From Rosa chinensis (taxonomy: Eukaryota > Streptophyta > Magnoliopsida > Rosales > Rosaceae), in assembly GCF_002994745.2 (NCBI RefSeq), contig NC_037094.1, positions 62,060,139-62,124,138 on the forward strand: a DNA stretch of 64,000 nucleotides, written 5' to 3'. Of the stretch, positions 46,833 through 59,039 are shown one piece after another (the stretch's first letter is position 1; every line of letters starts with the position of its first letter). A model generated the notes under the pieces. It saw only the letters and a program-made list of their open reading frames with translations, had not been told where the DNA came from and made no database searches. A program made the translations under genes and the position numbers.

Positions 46833-47417
46833 CAGTCAAGAAGGGCAATCTTGGTTGGGGAGTTGATCGGCGGTGTGAAGCGTTACTTCCGCTAGACTTG
46901 CAACAGCATAATTAGCATTAGTGCGTTGTCAACCATGGATTTACTGAGCGAACGCTTTATACCCTTTCGGGTGGGCCCCTGCTAGGCCCGCCAGGGAGTC
47001 CCCCACTCTCTAGCCAAGACAGACCTCCGGATGGTCGGTTAGATTGTTTGTTGAGGGGGAGCTGCACTGAGGAGAGGGTGTTGGGTAGCGAGCCCAATCT
47101 TAGTACCCAAGTGACGAGGGTCAACGTACCTGATCAGGGACGTCGTAGACTGTTGACTAGTCCCCGTTTCCCGTGGGGACGATCTGACCGTAACGCCGAG
47201 TGGCGGTCGTTGTCAGAGTGAGGCGTAGCCTCGGGATTCGCCGCTGGCGGATACCCCCCGCTAGTTGTAGCAGGAAACAGCGTCACGTGGATGTGTTTGG
47301 CGGTGTTTTATTGAGCGGTGTTGGGTTCAACAAAGTACGGGGTTTGCAAGACAGAGAAGGGGCTCTGTCGGCAGTGTTGCGTGTAACAGAGGCCGTATCT
47401 CTTGCAAGTTGATGGGT
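46833..47417 (-). other. 3' untranslated region of element B
   Basis: Inverse counterpart of 18226-18793 in A. Non-coding. Confidence 0.6.
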
Positions 47418-48237
47418 GGAAGTTCAGCTAGCGGGGATTCGCTCAGCGGGGACTTCGACACCTGGAAGGTGGCAAGTGAGAAGTTCCGCTAGCGGGGTTT
47501 CGCTCAGCCGGGACTTCGACACTTGGAAGGTAACAAGTGAGAAGTTCAGCTAGCGGGGTTTCGCTCAGCGGGCACTTCGACACTTGGATGGTGACAAGTG
47601 AGAGGTTCGGCTAGCGGGGTTTTGCTCAGCGGGGACTTCGACACTTAGAAGGTGACAAGTGAGAAGTTCCGCTAGCGGGGTTTCGCTCAGCGGGGACTTC
47701 GACACTGGGAAGGTCAAGTGAGAGGTTCCGCTAGCGGGGTTTCGCTCAGCGGGGACTTCGACACTGGGAAGGTCAAGTGAGAGGTTCCGCTAGCGGGGTT
47801 TCCCTCAGCGGGGACTTCGACACTTGGAAGGTGACAAGTGAGAAGTTCCGCTAGCGGGGTTTCACTCAGCGGGGACATCCACACTTGGAAGGTCAAGTGA
47901 GAAGTTCCGCTAGCGGGGTTTCGCTCAGCAGAGACCTCGACACTTAGAAGGTGACAAGTGAGAAGTTCCGCTAGCGGGGTTTCGCTCAGCGGGGACCTCG
48001 ACACTTGGAAGGTGACAAGTGAGAAGTTCCGCTAGCAGGGTTTCGCTAAGCGGGGACCTCGACACTTGGAAGGTGACAAGTGAGAAGTTCCGCTAGCATG
48101 GTTTCGCTCAACGGGGACTTCGACACTTGGAAGGTGACAAGTGAGAAGTTCCGCTAGCGGGGTTTCGCTCAGCGGGGACTTCGACACTTGGAAGGTCAAG
48201 TGAGAAGTTTCGCTAGCGGGGTTTCGCTCAGAGGATA
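47418..48237 (-). repeat. ~61-bp tandem array in the 3' region of element B
   Basis: About 14 units of 57-61 bp (shorter ones lack 'gtga'). Most contain the palindrome CCGCTAGCGG and the 'cgctcagcgggg' box. Homologous to the seven-unit array in A. Confidence 0.95.
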
Positions 48238-48363
48238 TTGCCGACGATCGGCGCTTTTTTTCCAAAAGTGGAGGCTTCCATTAGACACCTCGTCTGATGG
48301 TGGTTGACACGTGGCGAACCCCTAGAGGGTTAGCGTGCGGAGGCATGTTTCCTCCGCCTAGCC

Positions 48364-48473
48364 GTCTCCCTGCCATTAATGCTGAGTAATGATGGATTTT
48401 GTAACCGAGGCACTAGGCGTCTCCCTGCCATTAATGCTGAGTAATGATGGATTTTGTAACCGAGGCGACGCCT
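48364..48473. repeat. 55-bp tandem duplication in B
   Basis: 'gtctccctgccattaatgct' and the following bases to 'gtaaccgaggc' occur twice (48364 and 48419). A has a single copy. Confidence 0.85.
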
Positions 48474-48479
48474 CGGTTA
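48457..48479. other. Perfect hairpin upstream of the antisense ORF in B
   Basis: Arms TAACCGAGGCG and CGCCTCGGTTA separated by one base. A has the same site with 9-bp arms (17655-17677). Confidence 0.8.
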
Positions 48480-49054
48480 ATCCAGAGAGTAACTGGAGTC
48501 GTGGGACACGTGTACAGCTGACATTTGATGTCGTTTTTCAGCGGACGGCCTAGAGTTATTTGACATTGACATAAAAGGGGGGAAAGTTAGCGAGATTTGA
48601 CATTTTGCTCAAAACCTTGACCTCTACTCTTCGTCTTCAAGCTCTGGTCACCTGAGACTGGAGAAGAAAATTGCGGCGATTTCGTGGAGTTACCATACCT
48701 GGAAAGACGACGACCCCCTGTGTCGAGGATAAACGCCTACTATCTCACCGGAGACCTCCTTAAGGTTGGTACCAAAACCCCCTTCCCTATTTCATTGGAT
48801 GACTGATATGGCGAGTTTTTTGGGTTTTGGGTCTTTCTGTGTGATATGCTTTTCTCCGATGTGTTCTTAGGGTGTAGTGGATTTTGGGTACGGGTTATGG
48901 TGTTTGTGAGAGGGTTGAGGCTTAGTGATTTGGTATGTGGCCAAATCTGGGTTGAGCGTGTATTTTCTTGTTCTTGATGTTCTTGGGTACTAACTGATAT
49001 AGGGATAGGTTAGATCTTGTGTGAGCTAACTGATTTGGGTTTTAGGGTTTTGGG

Positions 49055-49987
49055 ATGGCCGACGTCAGAGAGATTTCAAGCAGTGAGGCTTCCGGATCTG
49101 AAGTTTCGTTCAGCGCGGCGGATAGAAATTTTATTGACTCGTTGCGTCCGTCTGCCCGTGCAGGAACCTCACTGCCAGAACCGCTAGAGGTTGAGCCGCT
49201 ACAGACCATACCGTGTGACGTAGTTATGGGTCGTGCACCGCGTCCAGAGAGTTCTAGGGCAGGGGAGGCTGCCGCTGCCCACAATATGCACGAAGAGCGT
49301 TTAGAAAGCAATAGTGCAGCCAGCGGTTCTGCTGGGGGGGGGGGGAGAAGGTGTAGCGGGAGAAAATCCTGAGTCGGCGTGGGTGTTCGAGGACGGCACC
49401 CCCGTTGATGAGGCGGGAGATAGGATGACTGCTGTTGTCGTCAACCGGCTGAAGCGGATGTTCCGGTTGCCCGGCGTAGAGAAGCTGCGTCCACCGACGG
49501 TGGAAGAGAAGGCCTCGATCCTGCCAGTGGGCCATGCCGCCGTGCACGAGGCAATATTCTGCTAGGGAGTGACCTTCCCGCTGGTGCCAAACCTTCAAAT
49601 TTTGGTGTGCGAGTTTGGCGTTGCCTTTGGGCAAATCTGCCCCAACATGTGGCTGTTGATGCTGGCGCTGAACTCGCTATGGCGGTTGTCAGGTTGCGAG
49701 GGACCGACTGTGGCGGAGGTGCTGCACTCCTACGAACTGGTGTACGTGAAACGCCAAGGTTGCAGAGGGCAGGTAAACCTGAGTCGCCGCCAAGGGGCGC
49801 CTAAGTTGATCGAGAACTTGAGGGATTCCATGTCCTACTGGCGGGGTACCTTCTGCGTTGCCACGACGGGGTGGGAATACCAAGCGGGGTCCAACAAGGG
49901 GGAGCTGACGTTTAGAATTAAGTCAGAGTTTCAGCCCATCCGAGGTCGTTTGTCGTCTCCGCTGAACATGACTGGCGGGGTTTCTCT

Positions 49988-50027
<40 letters not shown>

Positions 50028-51790
50028 GCCTTATACTATGTACTGACAATTGACCTTTCGTGCAGCGGGGTTGCGGTACAACCTGACTCGCGAAGAAGAG
50101 TGCCGCGTGGCGCGCATAAGAGGTTGCTGGCGGAATCGCAACTTGCTGGACTTTCGTCTTCTTACAGGCTGGGAGTTGTTGGTCAATCAACAACTGACTC
50201 GTGCCGTTGGTAAGTACTCTCCGCTATACCACACCCTTGGTGAGATTGTCTCATGCTGATTGGTTTGTTGTTTTTTTTTTGTAGAAACTCCGCTGGAGAA
50301 CAAAGCGAGTCGTGACTCCTTCGCGAAAGCCATAGACCGCGTTGAAATTGACAACTTCCTGGAATCCATGTACACCTCTGGGCTGGCAGCTCAGAAAACG
50401 GTGGTGAACCCGGAGACGTTGGCGCTAAGTTCGTTTGAGGTTCTAGTGGTGCTATCCATGCCACACCACTCCCATCTTGGCGGTGACGGGCTGCTTGCTG
50501 TCCAGGCGGCGACTGGTGCGGTAAGGGAGGCCGTGCCACAGAAAGAGAGGGCGCCGGCCACACGGCGTGGGGTACAGAAGAAAGCAACGCGCCTAACGGA
50601 AGGTGTCACTATCGCGGGGTTAGAGCCGCAGACGAGGGGTCCGAGGCCTGCCCTCACTGGAAGCACGCGGGCCCTTCAGCGAAAACGCCTCCAACCAGAC
50701 TCCGCCGGGGAAGAGGAGGATGTCGTGGAGACTACTGGGGCCCACCAACAGAAGAAAACAAAGCAGGGTTCGACCGAGGTTCCAGCGGATGTGGCGAGAG
50801 AGGCAGCCTCGAGCGAGCTAGACTCATTTGCCGCTTATGCCGAGTTCCTCAATGATGGTGAGCGGGAGTTTCTCTATCACCTCTGCGCGGCTGGGGTTCG
50901 GCGGCCTGGAGGGAATTGTACGGTCGACCGCCGTTAACCAATCTCCCTTCTGCACGGCATTTGGGCATATTTCCGTCGGCCTGCATGAGATGTTTCTGGC
51001 GGTGTCGAAACAGCCCCGGGTTGAGTGGGAGCTAAGGGAGGAGGTGGCAGGCCTCCAAAGGGAGTTGGAGGAGGCCCAAGCCAGGTTGGCGGAAGTGGAG
51101 CGACGCCTGACCAAGGCCGATTGTGATGTAGCGAATGCCCGGGGCAAGTTGGCCGTCGCCATTGAGCGGGACCTGGAGCGGAACGATCAATTCTCCAAAT
51201 TGGAGCAAGATATGTCCCTGCTGTAAGAACGGTTGGCCGCGAAGGATAAGAAGGTTGAAATCCTTCAGCGGGAGTCCGCCGCTAGACAGGCTGAGGTTAA
51301 ACGACTAGAGGGTGAAGTCGCTCGCCTGGAGGCTGAGGGTAGCCGCGCTGCGGCCGCCGTTGTTGAGTCATACAAGCAGTCGGCGGAGTACAAGAAGGCG
51401 CTGACCGAAGCAGCGAAGACCGGTGCTCTGGCCAATGTGGAAATGCTGCAGCAGAAGAGCGCCATTGACTGGGCGAAGGCGTCAATGCCTGTCGTGCCGC
51501 CAGCCAGGGAAGCTCCGTCGGCAAAGGGTGATGGCCCCTCTCAGGTTGATGGTACTTGCTCGGGTAGCGGGGAAAGTTGCGCTTGTCCGGCGGATGACTC
51601 CCAGCGGACCCCTACCCAGTCGGAGGCGTCCCGTGCTGGGTTTTTGGAGGGCCATACCCGGGAGGATGGTACCATAGAGACCCCCAGTTCTACAGCCCAC
51701 GGATCTGACCAGACAAGCCGCCAACAACCGCCGTCGGACGCTGAAGGTGGAAATGCAGAAGGCAGCCAAGCCAACCTTGCCAACCCCTGA
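49055..51790 (+). pseudogene. Antisense spliced ORF of element B
   Basis: Homologue of the A antisense gene. It starts MADVREISSSEASGSEVSF and ends at 51790 (EGSQANLANP). A frameshift lies in the G-run at ~49335. A stop follows EAIFC at ~49563, a frame change lies near 50890, and a TAA follows LEQDMSLL at ~51225. Introns are ~49980-50065 (with a long T-run) and 50210-50284. The gypsy-type domain (FGQICPNMWLLMLALNSLW) and coiled coil (LREEVAGLQRELEEAQARL) are retained. In the exon RYNLTREEECRVARIRGCW the differences from A are almost all synonymous, which shows past selection on the protein. Confidence 0.85.
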
Positions 51791-52186
51791 AGATGGAAGT
51801 GCCCATTTTGTAGCCGCTAAGGCGTATTTAACTGATGTAATGAACAGCCCTAAAGTTAATGAAATTTCGGCATTTGTTTTTTTTTCTATGATGTCTGTTC
51901 CGCTTGAGTTTTGACAGTTTTGCTTTTGGCCACGAATGAAACATTAAAGGAATTAAAATTGGTCCAAGTGCACAATGTAGCGGACGTGGTCACATCCGCT
52001 GACTGGCGTTGCCAGTTGCCCCCAGTGCTAGACTTGGTAACAATGGTTTGAATAATTCCTCGTTTCATTGATAGCTGACTGATCAGCATTTTACAAAAGC
52101 GGGGTTGTACCCATTGGGTAGCTTCCCTTAGCTAAATATTGAACAAAAATTTAGCTATGTCAAGATGCTCTTGGGTAGCGGCATGA
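51791..52186. other. Spacer between antisense ORF and integrase (element B)
   Basis: Counterpart of 13970-14348. Convergent gene ends; non-coding. Confidence 0.6.
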
Positions 52187-53338
52187 CTATTTGTGGTAAT
52201 ACCGAAGGTGCTCGGTATTCTAAGGGTGGGTCGTAATGACGCCATCCTTGTCCATTAAGTAGAAGGTGCCTGGGCTAACGACTTCTAGAATTTTGTATGG
52301 ACCTTCCCAAGTTGGACAGATTTTTGTTGGTGGTGGTATGACTTCTTTCATTACCCAGTCCCCCAGTTGGAGGTTGCGGGCTCTGACCCTAGCATTGTAG
52401 AAACGCGAGACCCGTTGCTTGTTCTGAAGGTTGTGCAAATGGGCTGCGCCTCGATTTTCCTCTACGAGATCCCTATCAAGGTTGACGCCGTCACTGTTGG
52501 TGTCGGGGATGTAGCCTTCGACCCTAGCGGTTAGTTGAGTTACCTCGATAGGCAGGACGGCCTCAGTTTCGAACAACATACAAAAGGGGGTTTCACCTGT
52601 GGCGGAAGTTAGGGTTGTTCTGATGGCCCATAGAACTTTCGGGAGCTCCTCTGCCGACAAACCCTTGGCCTTATCGAGCTTCTTCTGTAACAGTTTCTTG
52701 ATTATCTTGTTTGCCGCTTCGACCTGGCCGTTGGTTTGGGGGTGAGCGACTGATGCAAAACGCATCTTGGTGCCCAGGTTGGTGGTGAAAGAGATGAGTT
52801 CCTTGTTATTGAACTGTGTGCCGTTGTCTGTGATGATTGTATGCAGGACACCGTAGCGGCAGTAGATATTCTTCCAGAGGAAGTGAATTACCTTGGCGGT
52901 AGTTATTGCCGTCAAGGGCTCCGCCTCTATCCACTTACTGTTGTAGTTGATGGCGACAATGATGTATTTGAACTGACCTTTGGCGGTTTGGAATTTTCCT
53001 ATCAAGTCTAGGCCCCACGTTGAGTGAATCCAGGGACCAATGATAACCGACAGAGGTTCCGCCGGGCCATGTGGAAGATCAGCATATTGTTGGCATTTGT
53101 GACAAGATTTTGAAATTTGCCGGGCGTCGTCACCGAGTGTAGGCCAGAAGTAGCCTTATCGCATTGTGCGATTAGCCAAGGATCTGGCGCTTGAATGGTT
53201 TCCATATTCTCCGCCATGTATTGTTGCCAGCACGTCCTTTCCCTCCTCTGGGGTTAGGCAGTGGAGGTTGGGGTGAGTGAATCCCTGGCGGTAAAGTTTT
53301 CCGTTCTGGATGTTGTAGCGGGTTGCTCTCCGCTAGAG
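52187..53338 (-). pseudogene. Integrase of element B
   Basis: It includes the zinc finger (CHKCQQYAD), then WGLDLIGKFQTAKGQFKYII, IITDNGTQFNNKEL, NGQVEAANKIIKK and the C-terminal LQLGDWVMKEVIPPPTK. The catalytic D-D-E residues are present. Stops: TAA at ~53160 where A has CAG, and TAG near the end (THP then NTEHL) where A has TGG. The longest open part is 53005-52220. Confidence 0.88.
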
Positions 53339-54262
53339 CTATCGCCCTTTGACCTTGTCCTCTGGCAATGTCCCGTTGCGCTTGTACATAATAATTTCGT
53401 CCATCCAGCTAGGATTGGCTTCAATGTTGAAGATCTCCGCCAGGGTTTTTGTGATACTTGGCTTGTCCAGACACTCTACCCTTGTGTCCGCTGGACTCTG
53501 GTGAGGCTGGGCGGTTGCTAGTCTTGCCAGTGAATCAGCCTTGGCATTCTTTTCCCTGGGGATCTGTGTGATGGTGTGGAACTTGAATTTTTTTAGCAGT
53601 GTCTTGACGTACCCTAAGTATGCCGCTAACTGCTGGTCCTTAGCCTGAAAACTGTCGTTGACCTGGTTAACGACCAATTGAGAGTCGCTGAAGATGTTGA
53701 CTCTGTCGGCCCCTGAATCAATGGCGAGGAGTAGGTCGGCAATGAGTGCTTCATATTCCGCCATGTTGTTAGAAGCTTTGAAGTTGAATTTCAACGCGTA
53801 TTCCACGTTCAACCCCCCAGGACCTGTTAAGATGATCCCGGTGCCGCTGGCCTTGGGACAAGAGGAGCCGTCCACATGCAGGTTCCAGTCTGACTGCCGG
53901 GGAGATTGTTCCTCAGATACCACCGTCTCCATTCCTTGTTGTGTTCCGACTTTGGATTCGGGTTGACGCTCGGTGAGCTCAGCGATAAAGTCTACCACCG
54001 CCTGGCCCTTCATGGCGGTTCTTGGTTTGTAATCAATGTCAAATTCGCTGAGCTCAATGGCCCACTTGCTGAGGCGGCCCGAATGTTCAGGTTTCTGCAT
54101 TACTTGTCTCAGTGGTTGATTGGTTAACACATGGATTGTGTGGGCCTGGAAGTATTGGCGGAGGTGTCTGGCGGCAACGATTAGTGCGAGAGCGAGTTGT
54201 TCCAAGGGTGGGTACCTAGTTTCCGCTCCGTTGATGCCTCGGCCGGCATAGAATACTGGGAG
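53339..54262 (-). pseudogene. RNase H and archaeal-type RNase H of element B
   Basis: FYAGRGINGAE and LSEFDIDYKPR mark the first RNase H, and WNLHVDGSSCPKASGTGI with FSDSQLVVNQVN the second. A TAA separates it from RT (NQA, then LPVFYAGRG at ~54265), probably CAA to TAA. Dual RNase H confirms the Tat lineage. Confidence 0.88.
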
Positions 54263-55075
54263 TTAGGCCTGGTTCTCCAGCCGGACGATGGCGCAGCTTA
54301 CTGCTGATTGCGATACCTCTAGGTATATGTATAGTGTCTCGCCTTGCACAGGAATGGAAAGTAGTGGAACTGCCGCCAGGTACTCCTTCAGGCTCTGGAA
54401 CGCCGCCTGGCACTCTGGGTTCCAATCGATGACCTTCTTGTGGGTTGTTTTAAGGACTTTGAAAAATGGGGAGCACCTGTCGGTCAGTCTGGAGATGAAT
54501 CGAGACAGGGCGGTTAGCTTACCCTGGAGGCATTGGACGTGCACCTTCCATTCTGGGTCCTTCAAGTCGAGGATGGCTTGCACCTTGTCAGGGTTGGCCT
54601 CGATGCCCCGTTCACTGACAATATACCCAAGAAATTTGCTGCCGGTGACGCCAAAGAAACATTTTTCTGGGTTGAGGCGCATACCATAGGCCAAGAGGAT
54701 GGTTATTATGATTTTGAGGTTTGCCACATGTCCGCTGGCTTTTACGCTCTTGACCAACATGTCGTCTACGTAGACCTCGATTATCTTGCCCAGATGTTCC
54801 ACTAACATGGCGTTCATCAGTCGCTGATAAGTTGCCCCTGCATTCTTCAGACCGAAAGGCATCACATTGTAACAATACAGGCCTTTGTCGGTGGTGAAGG
54901 TGGTGCACTCCTGGTCGTCGGGGTGCATCCTGATCTAATTATAGCCGGAGAAAGCGTCCATCATGCTGAGGAGCTCGTGTCCAGCGGTTTCATCGACCAG
55001 TTGATCAATGCGGGGTAGTGGGAAACTGTCTTTCGGGCATGCCTTATTGAGATTTTTTAAGTCGACACACATTCG
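54263..55075 (-). pseudogene. Reverse transcriptase of element B
   Basis: Motifs MPFGLKNAGATYQRLMNAML and YVDDMLVKS are intact. Two stops lie upstream: TAG after MPSGK (A has TGG, Trp) at ~55074 and TAG after GYN at ~54939 (A has CAG, Gln). Confidence 0.88.
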
Positions 55076-56340
55076 CTACTTGCCGCTAGGCATTTTGACC
55101 ATAACTAGGTTGGAGATCCACTGGGGATAGATGACTTGGCAGATGAACCCAATGCCCTGTAGCTTGGCAACTTCTTCTCCTATAGCACGGTATTTGTCTT
55201 CGTCAAAGGCTCTGCACTTCTGCTTGATAGGGTAGAAGGATGGTTTGATGCTCAACTTGTGCGTGATTATTTCAGGGGAGATACCTGGCATGTCTGCATA
55301 TGACCAGGCGAAGACCGTAGCATTGTCACATAGGAACTGAGTTAGCTCCGCCGCTAGCTCTGGGTCTAGTTGAGCGCCTATGCGAACTGTCCGCTCAGGG
55401 TGCTCGTCAGAGATGCTGACAACCCTCAATGATGTTTCTGGGTTGACCGGCTCCTTCTTTACGTACTTCTTTTCTTCATCCCTGGGGTCCTCAAAGATGT
55501 TTGGTGGCGGTACCAGACTTCCTACTGCTAGGATCTCATGGCAGCTGGTTGATCGTGCTATAGTAGTCAAGTAATATTCGCGTGCCAACTGCTGACTTCC
55601 CCTGACGCAGCCTGTGCCGTTGGGTGTGGGGAACTTCATGAGCAGCATGTACCCAGCGATGATGCACTTAAGTTTGTTGAGCGCTGGCCGATCAATGATG
55701 GTGTTATATGAGTTGAAACAATCGACAATTATGAAGTCCGTATGTATCTCCGCCATACATGGACTAGTGCTGATAACTAGCCGCATATAGTCAGAACCCA
55801 GCGGTTGCGTGACGTCACTGGAGAAACTGAGCAGTGGTTCATGGTCTTGGAGTAGTTTTCTATTTCGCTTAAGGTCGTTGTAACAACTGCTGAATATGAC
55901 GTTGACAGCGGATCCGCTATCAACCAGAATTCTTCTGACTGACATTTTGCCAAGAATGGCATCGATCAAGAATGGGTAGTCATGTGGCAGATGCACTCCG
56001 CGTTCCACGTCCTCTGAGAAGGTAATAGGCTCCCAACCAGACTTTGGGAGTTTGGCGGATCTTTCGTAGCAGATGTTGCAGACTTCCTTTAGGTGATTAG
56101 CTCGCGCATAACGCTTTCTTGCCCTGTGAGACATGTGGGTGATTGGGGCACCCCTATCGATGGTGTTGATGCGGCCCAAGGGCTCAATGTCAGCGATCAC
56201 GGGTGGTGGTTGGTGTACCTTGAATTGCTCCATCTTGCCATCACGGTACAAGGTCTCAATGGCCGTTTTGAGAGCATTGCAGTTGTTGGTATTGTGACCG
56301 CTGTCCTCGTGGTATTTGCACCACCTGCCGGTGTTTCTTG
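55076..56340 (-). pseudogene. Gag knuckle, protease and RT N-terminus of element B
   Basis: It reads from the knuckle CKYHEDSGHNTNNC (~56320) through YRDGKMEQFKVHQPPPVIAD to the protease site RRILVDSGSAVNVIFSSC (~55930). It continues without a stop across the point where A has TAA, into the RT fingers (VIYPQWISNLVMVKMPSGK), 391 residues from the ATG at 56251. B therefore shows that protease and RT were one frame. Confidence 0.88.
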
Positions 56341-57907
56341 GCTTTCATGTTTTTGGGTATCTTCCCGGGGGCGGCGGTGGGATCTGATCCTTGCACTGAT
56401 TGTATATTTCTTCATACGAGGCCGTGAGGACTGTAAATACTGCATACCGCTGGGAAGACTCCTTATGTTTGTTACGGTTGTCCCCATGGGATGGGCGGTT
56501 TCCCTTGTAGTGTTGGTCCTTCTGCCGCTTGTTCTGGTACTGGCCCTGCTGCCAATCCCTCTTTTTGTCAGTTGGTGGTGTGTTGGAGGTTTTGTTAGTG
56601 GTCCCCTGCTGACTGGAGGAGGGTTGTGTCGGCTTTGCTAGTGCTACTAGTGGCGGTGGGGTTTCTCCATATGTGATGAATTCTGCTTGGGCATGAATGA
56701 CCGCCTCACTCATGAGGTGGTCGTATACTGCATTTGGGTGACTGTAGTGTAGGTGATAGAGGAATGACCTTTTGAGGAGTCCCTACTTAAAAGCCGCCGA
56801 AGCCATTGTTTTATCAAGATCACGGCATTGAGATGCTACCGCCCGCCATCTCGTGACGAATGCCTTCAGTGTTTCTTCTGTACCCTGCTTGACGTTGAAC
56901 AGTTGGCTTGTATTGTGGTGCCCAGCGGACAGTAGGATGAACCGAGAAAGGAAAGCGTGTGACAATGCCTGGAATGAGTCAATGGATCCCGGCGGGCATT
57001 CGAAGAACCAATTCATTGCCTCATTGTCCAGCGTTTCGTTGAACAAGTGGCACAGGGTGGCATCATCGAATCCTTTGTTTTTGGTAACCATCTTGAAGGT
57101 GTCCATATGGACAAAGGGGTCAGTCTTACCGCTGTAATGTGACATTTTTGGAGTCTTCGCGTATGCCGGTCTGACAGCCTGCAGGATCGCAACAGTAAAT
57201 GGTCTTGGCCTAGACGCAAAAAGTGGATTTAAAATTGGCGCTAGGGTCACTGATTCCGCCCGGATTAACCTTTGTTCCAACTGTTGCATCCTTTCCAGTA
57301 TTTGAGCGGTTGCATCGCCGGCGGGGCCTAGCCGGGTACTCTGCTGAACTGATCCTCGCCTGGGAGTGGGTGGGTTTCCCTCGGTTCTTGCCCTAGGTCT
57401 CGAGCGGTGGGTGCGCAATGATGACTCTGCCTCCTGTTCCAACATTAGCTGGGGCACAGGGGGCGGCCCCATTCCCTCTAGCTCTAGTGGGCGCAACGGG
57501 ACCTGCATATGCACAATTGGTGCTGGCATCAATGCACCGGTACCAGGTCGGTTGTGCCTGGTGCTCCGTGACTGCTCGCTTCGTGCCGGGTTGGCGGTTG
57601 CCTCCAGCATTCTCTTTAGCTCGTCAAAGCATGACACAAGCCAGGCCACTTGCTTTTGGGCCTCGGCCTTTTCTTTGCATTCTTGTTCACGCTCTCTGTT
57701 TGCTTTGTGAAGGTCCGCCAGTGCCAGCTCATATAGAGAGGCGAGGTCTTGGCCTGGCGGGCGGCTGCTACTTGGGTTTGTCTCACCGCCGGGGTTTGCC
57801 GGGGTGGTGAATAGCGCGCGATTGATGCCTACCGCTGGGTTGGTGGGTTGGGGTATGGCGGACTGATCTGCCTGCTAGTCAGTGTCTTCCCCGCTACCGT
57901 TAGTCAT
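56341..57907 (-). pseudogene. gag: Gag of element B
   Basis: Starts at 57907 (MTNGSGEDTD), with a TAG within ~10 codons. The capsid domain is in 57649-56783 (MSHYSGKTDPFVHMDTFK, MNWFFECPPGSIDSF). A TAG follows AFK at ~56781, where A has CAG. The tail continues at 56713, and a TGA follows PKT at ~56345, where A has GGA. It lacks the 1-bp insertion that shifts A. Confidence 0.85.
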
Positions 57908-57943
57908 GGTGGTTGTGGTGGGATGGCCTTTTTTTGTTCAAGA

Positions 57944-57961
57944 TTCCCACAGATGGTGCCA
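57944..57961 (-). other. Primer binding site of element B
   Basis: Minus strand TGGCACCATCTGTGGGAA, one base from the LTR. Confidence 0.8.
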
Positions 57962-57962
57962 A

Positions 57963-58290
57963 TGTTAATGCCAAAGTCCGGCGGTAGCCAATTCTTCATT
58001 TAAAGCGGGTCCGGTGGGCGGACCGCTACTCTGAGGATTTGATGACCTTCGCTTGCTGCAACACGAGAGACAGGGCGTTAGTGGGAGACCGCGTTGGGCG
58101 GTCTTCACTTCTCCGATGCCTAAGTTAGTCACTGTACATGGGCAGCATAACAATAAATGAGTAGTAAATGCTTAATTAATGAGGAGATAGGAGAGAACCT
58201 TTTATAGATGAGAAGAAGGTTGATCTTCTTCTTGTTTTCTATGTGGGACTGATGTGCTTCGATTCCCAGCGTCTGGAGTTTCTGATGCTA
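57963..58290 (-). repeat. 5' LTR of element B, truncated
   Basis: Matches 46310-46637 and then breaks at 'tctgatgcta'. The ~180 bases that should follow, to GGTACA, are missing, and no target duplication remains. Confidence 0.85.
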
Positions 58291-58567
58291 ATGTTAAGGA
58301 GTCATGAAAGGCACCTGTATTGCAGCTATAGATTTCCAGTGCCTTCATAGAAATCATGTTGACAAAATTGAAGCCACCATAACTTTTAAGCCAATATATT
58401 AGAAGCAATCTGTTGTATGTTCAGGAAGGCTTCCTATTGCCATCCTGAAAGAAAAGAGTATTTGAACAAATATAGAACCTCAATGCCGTAAGTGAATCAA
58501 CAGTGGCAATAGGATTTTAAATGTTAGCACACATATATAAGGTTTAAGGATGTTAACATAGATATAC

Positions 58568-59033
58568 CAGCAAGGAGTTCCAACAAAAGTATTTCTGGAA
58601 CGTTGTCTATCTCCAGAATCAAACTTGCATGCAGATACACCAAAGTCAGCTAACTTGACTGCCCCATTAGAATTTATCAATATATTCCTAGCCTGCAAAT
58701 GAGGGCTAAGAACATCAATAAGAAACTCAATGCATAACATCCTTCAACATGAAAAGACATGCATAATGTTGTGCTATGACATATGCATACATGTTCTTAC
58801 AACTATAGAATGTCCGATGCATCTAAAGAAACAACTTTGGATTACAAAGAGATTAGTCCACATACTAGGTCATTATTGCATTTTTCCTGATCAAGAACCT
58901 TGATAGCAACTATCTCATTAAGTGGTATGCAGAGTGCTCTGTACACACTAGCACTAACACCTTCACCCACTTCTTCATATAACTTATACTCTTTTGCATC
59001 CAAAGGAAATCTTTTCTCTAATACTTGCCCCAT
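58568..59033 (-). pseudogene. Captured 5' exons of a STE20/SPS1-type protein kinase
   Basis: Exon 1 (59033-58866) encodes MGQVLEKRFPLDAKEYKLYE, then EVGEGVSASVYRALCIP and NEIVAIKVLD: the kinase N-lobe with the glycine-rich loop and the ATP-binding lysine (AIKV). A separate exon (58692-58568) encodes ARNILINSNGAVKLADFGVS and RSRNTFVGTPCW, with the DFG motif and activation loop. Both have GT-AG borders. The exons in between (alphaC Glu, hinge, HRD) are missing and no APE exon follows, so no kinase can be made. It matches plant SPS1/STE20-like (OSR1-type) kinases. It is interrupted downstream by element B. Confidence 0.85.
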
Positions 59034-59039
59034 GATTTG

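Larger units (their letters stand above)
46310..58290 (-). mobile_element. Element B: Tat-lineage Ty3/gypsy retrotransposon, 5' LTR truncated
   Basis: Same family and layout as A, on the opposite strand: 5' LTR remnant 57963-58290, primer site 57944-57961, gag, protease, RT, RNase H, second RNase H, integrase, antisense ORF (plus strand), tandem array, purine tract and 3' LTR 46310-46817. LTR overlap differs at ~18 of 328 bases (~5.5%). Many stops make it dead. It sits inside element E. Confidence 0.93.

Noticed and set aside
49980..50030. Poly-T run as a poly(A) tail of a LINE or SINE
   Set aside because: It lies within the first intron of the antisense ORF, and A has a shorter run at the same site; it is an intron polypyrimidine tract.
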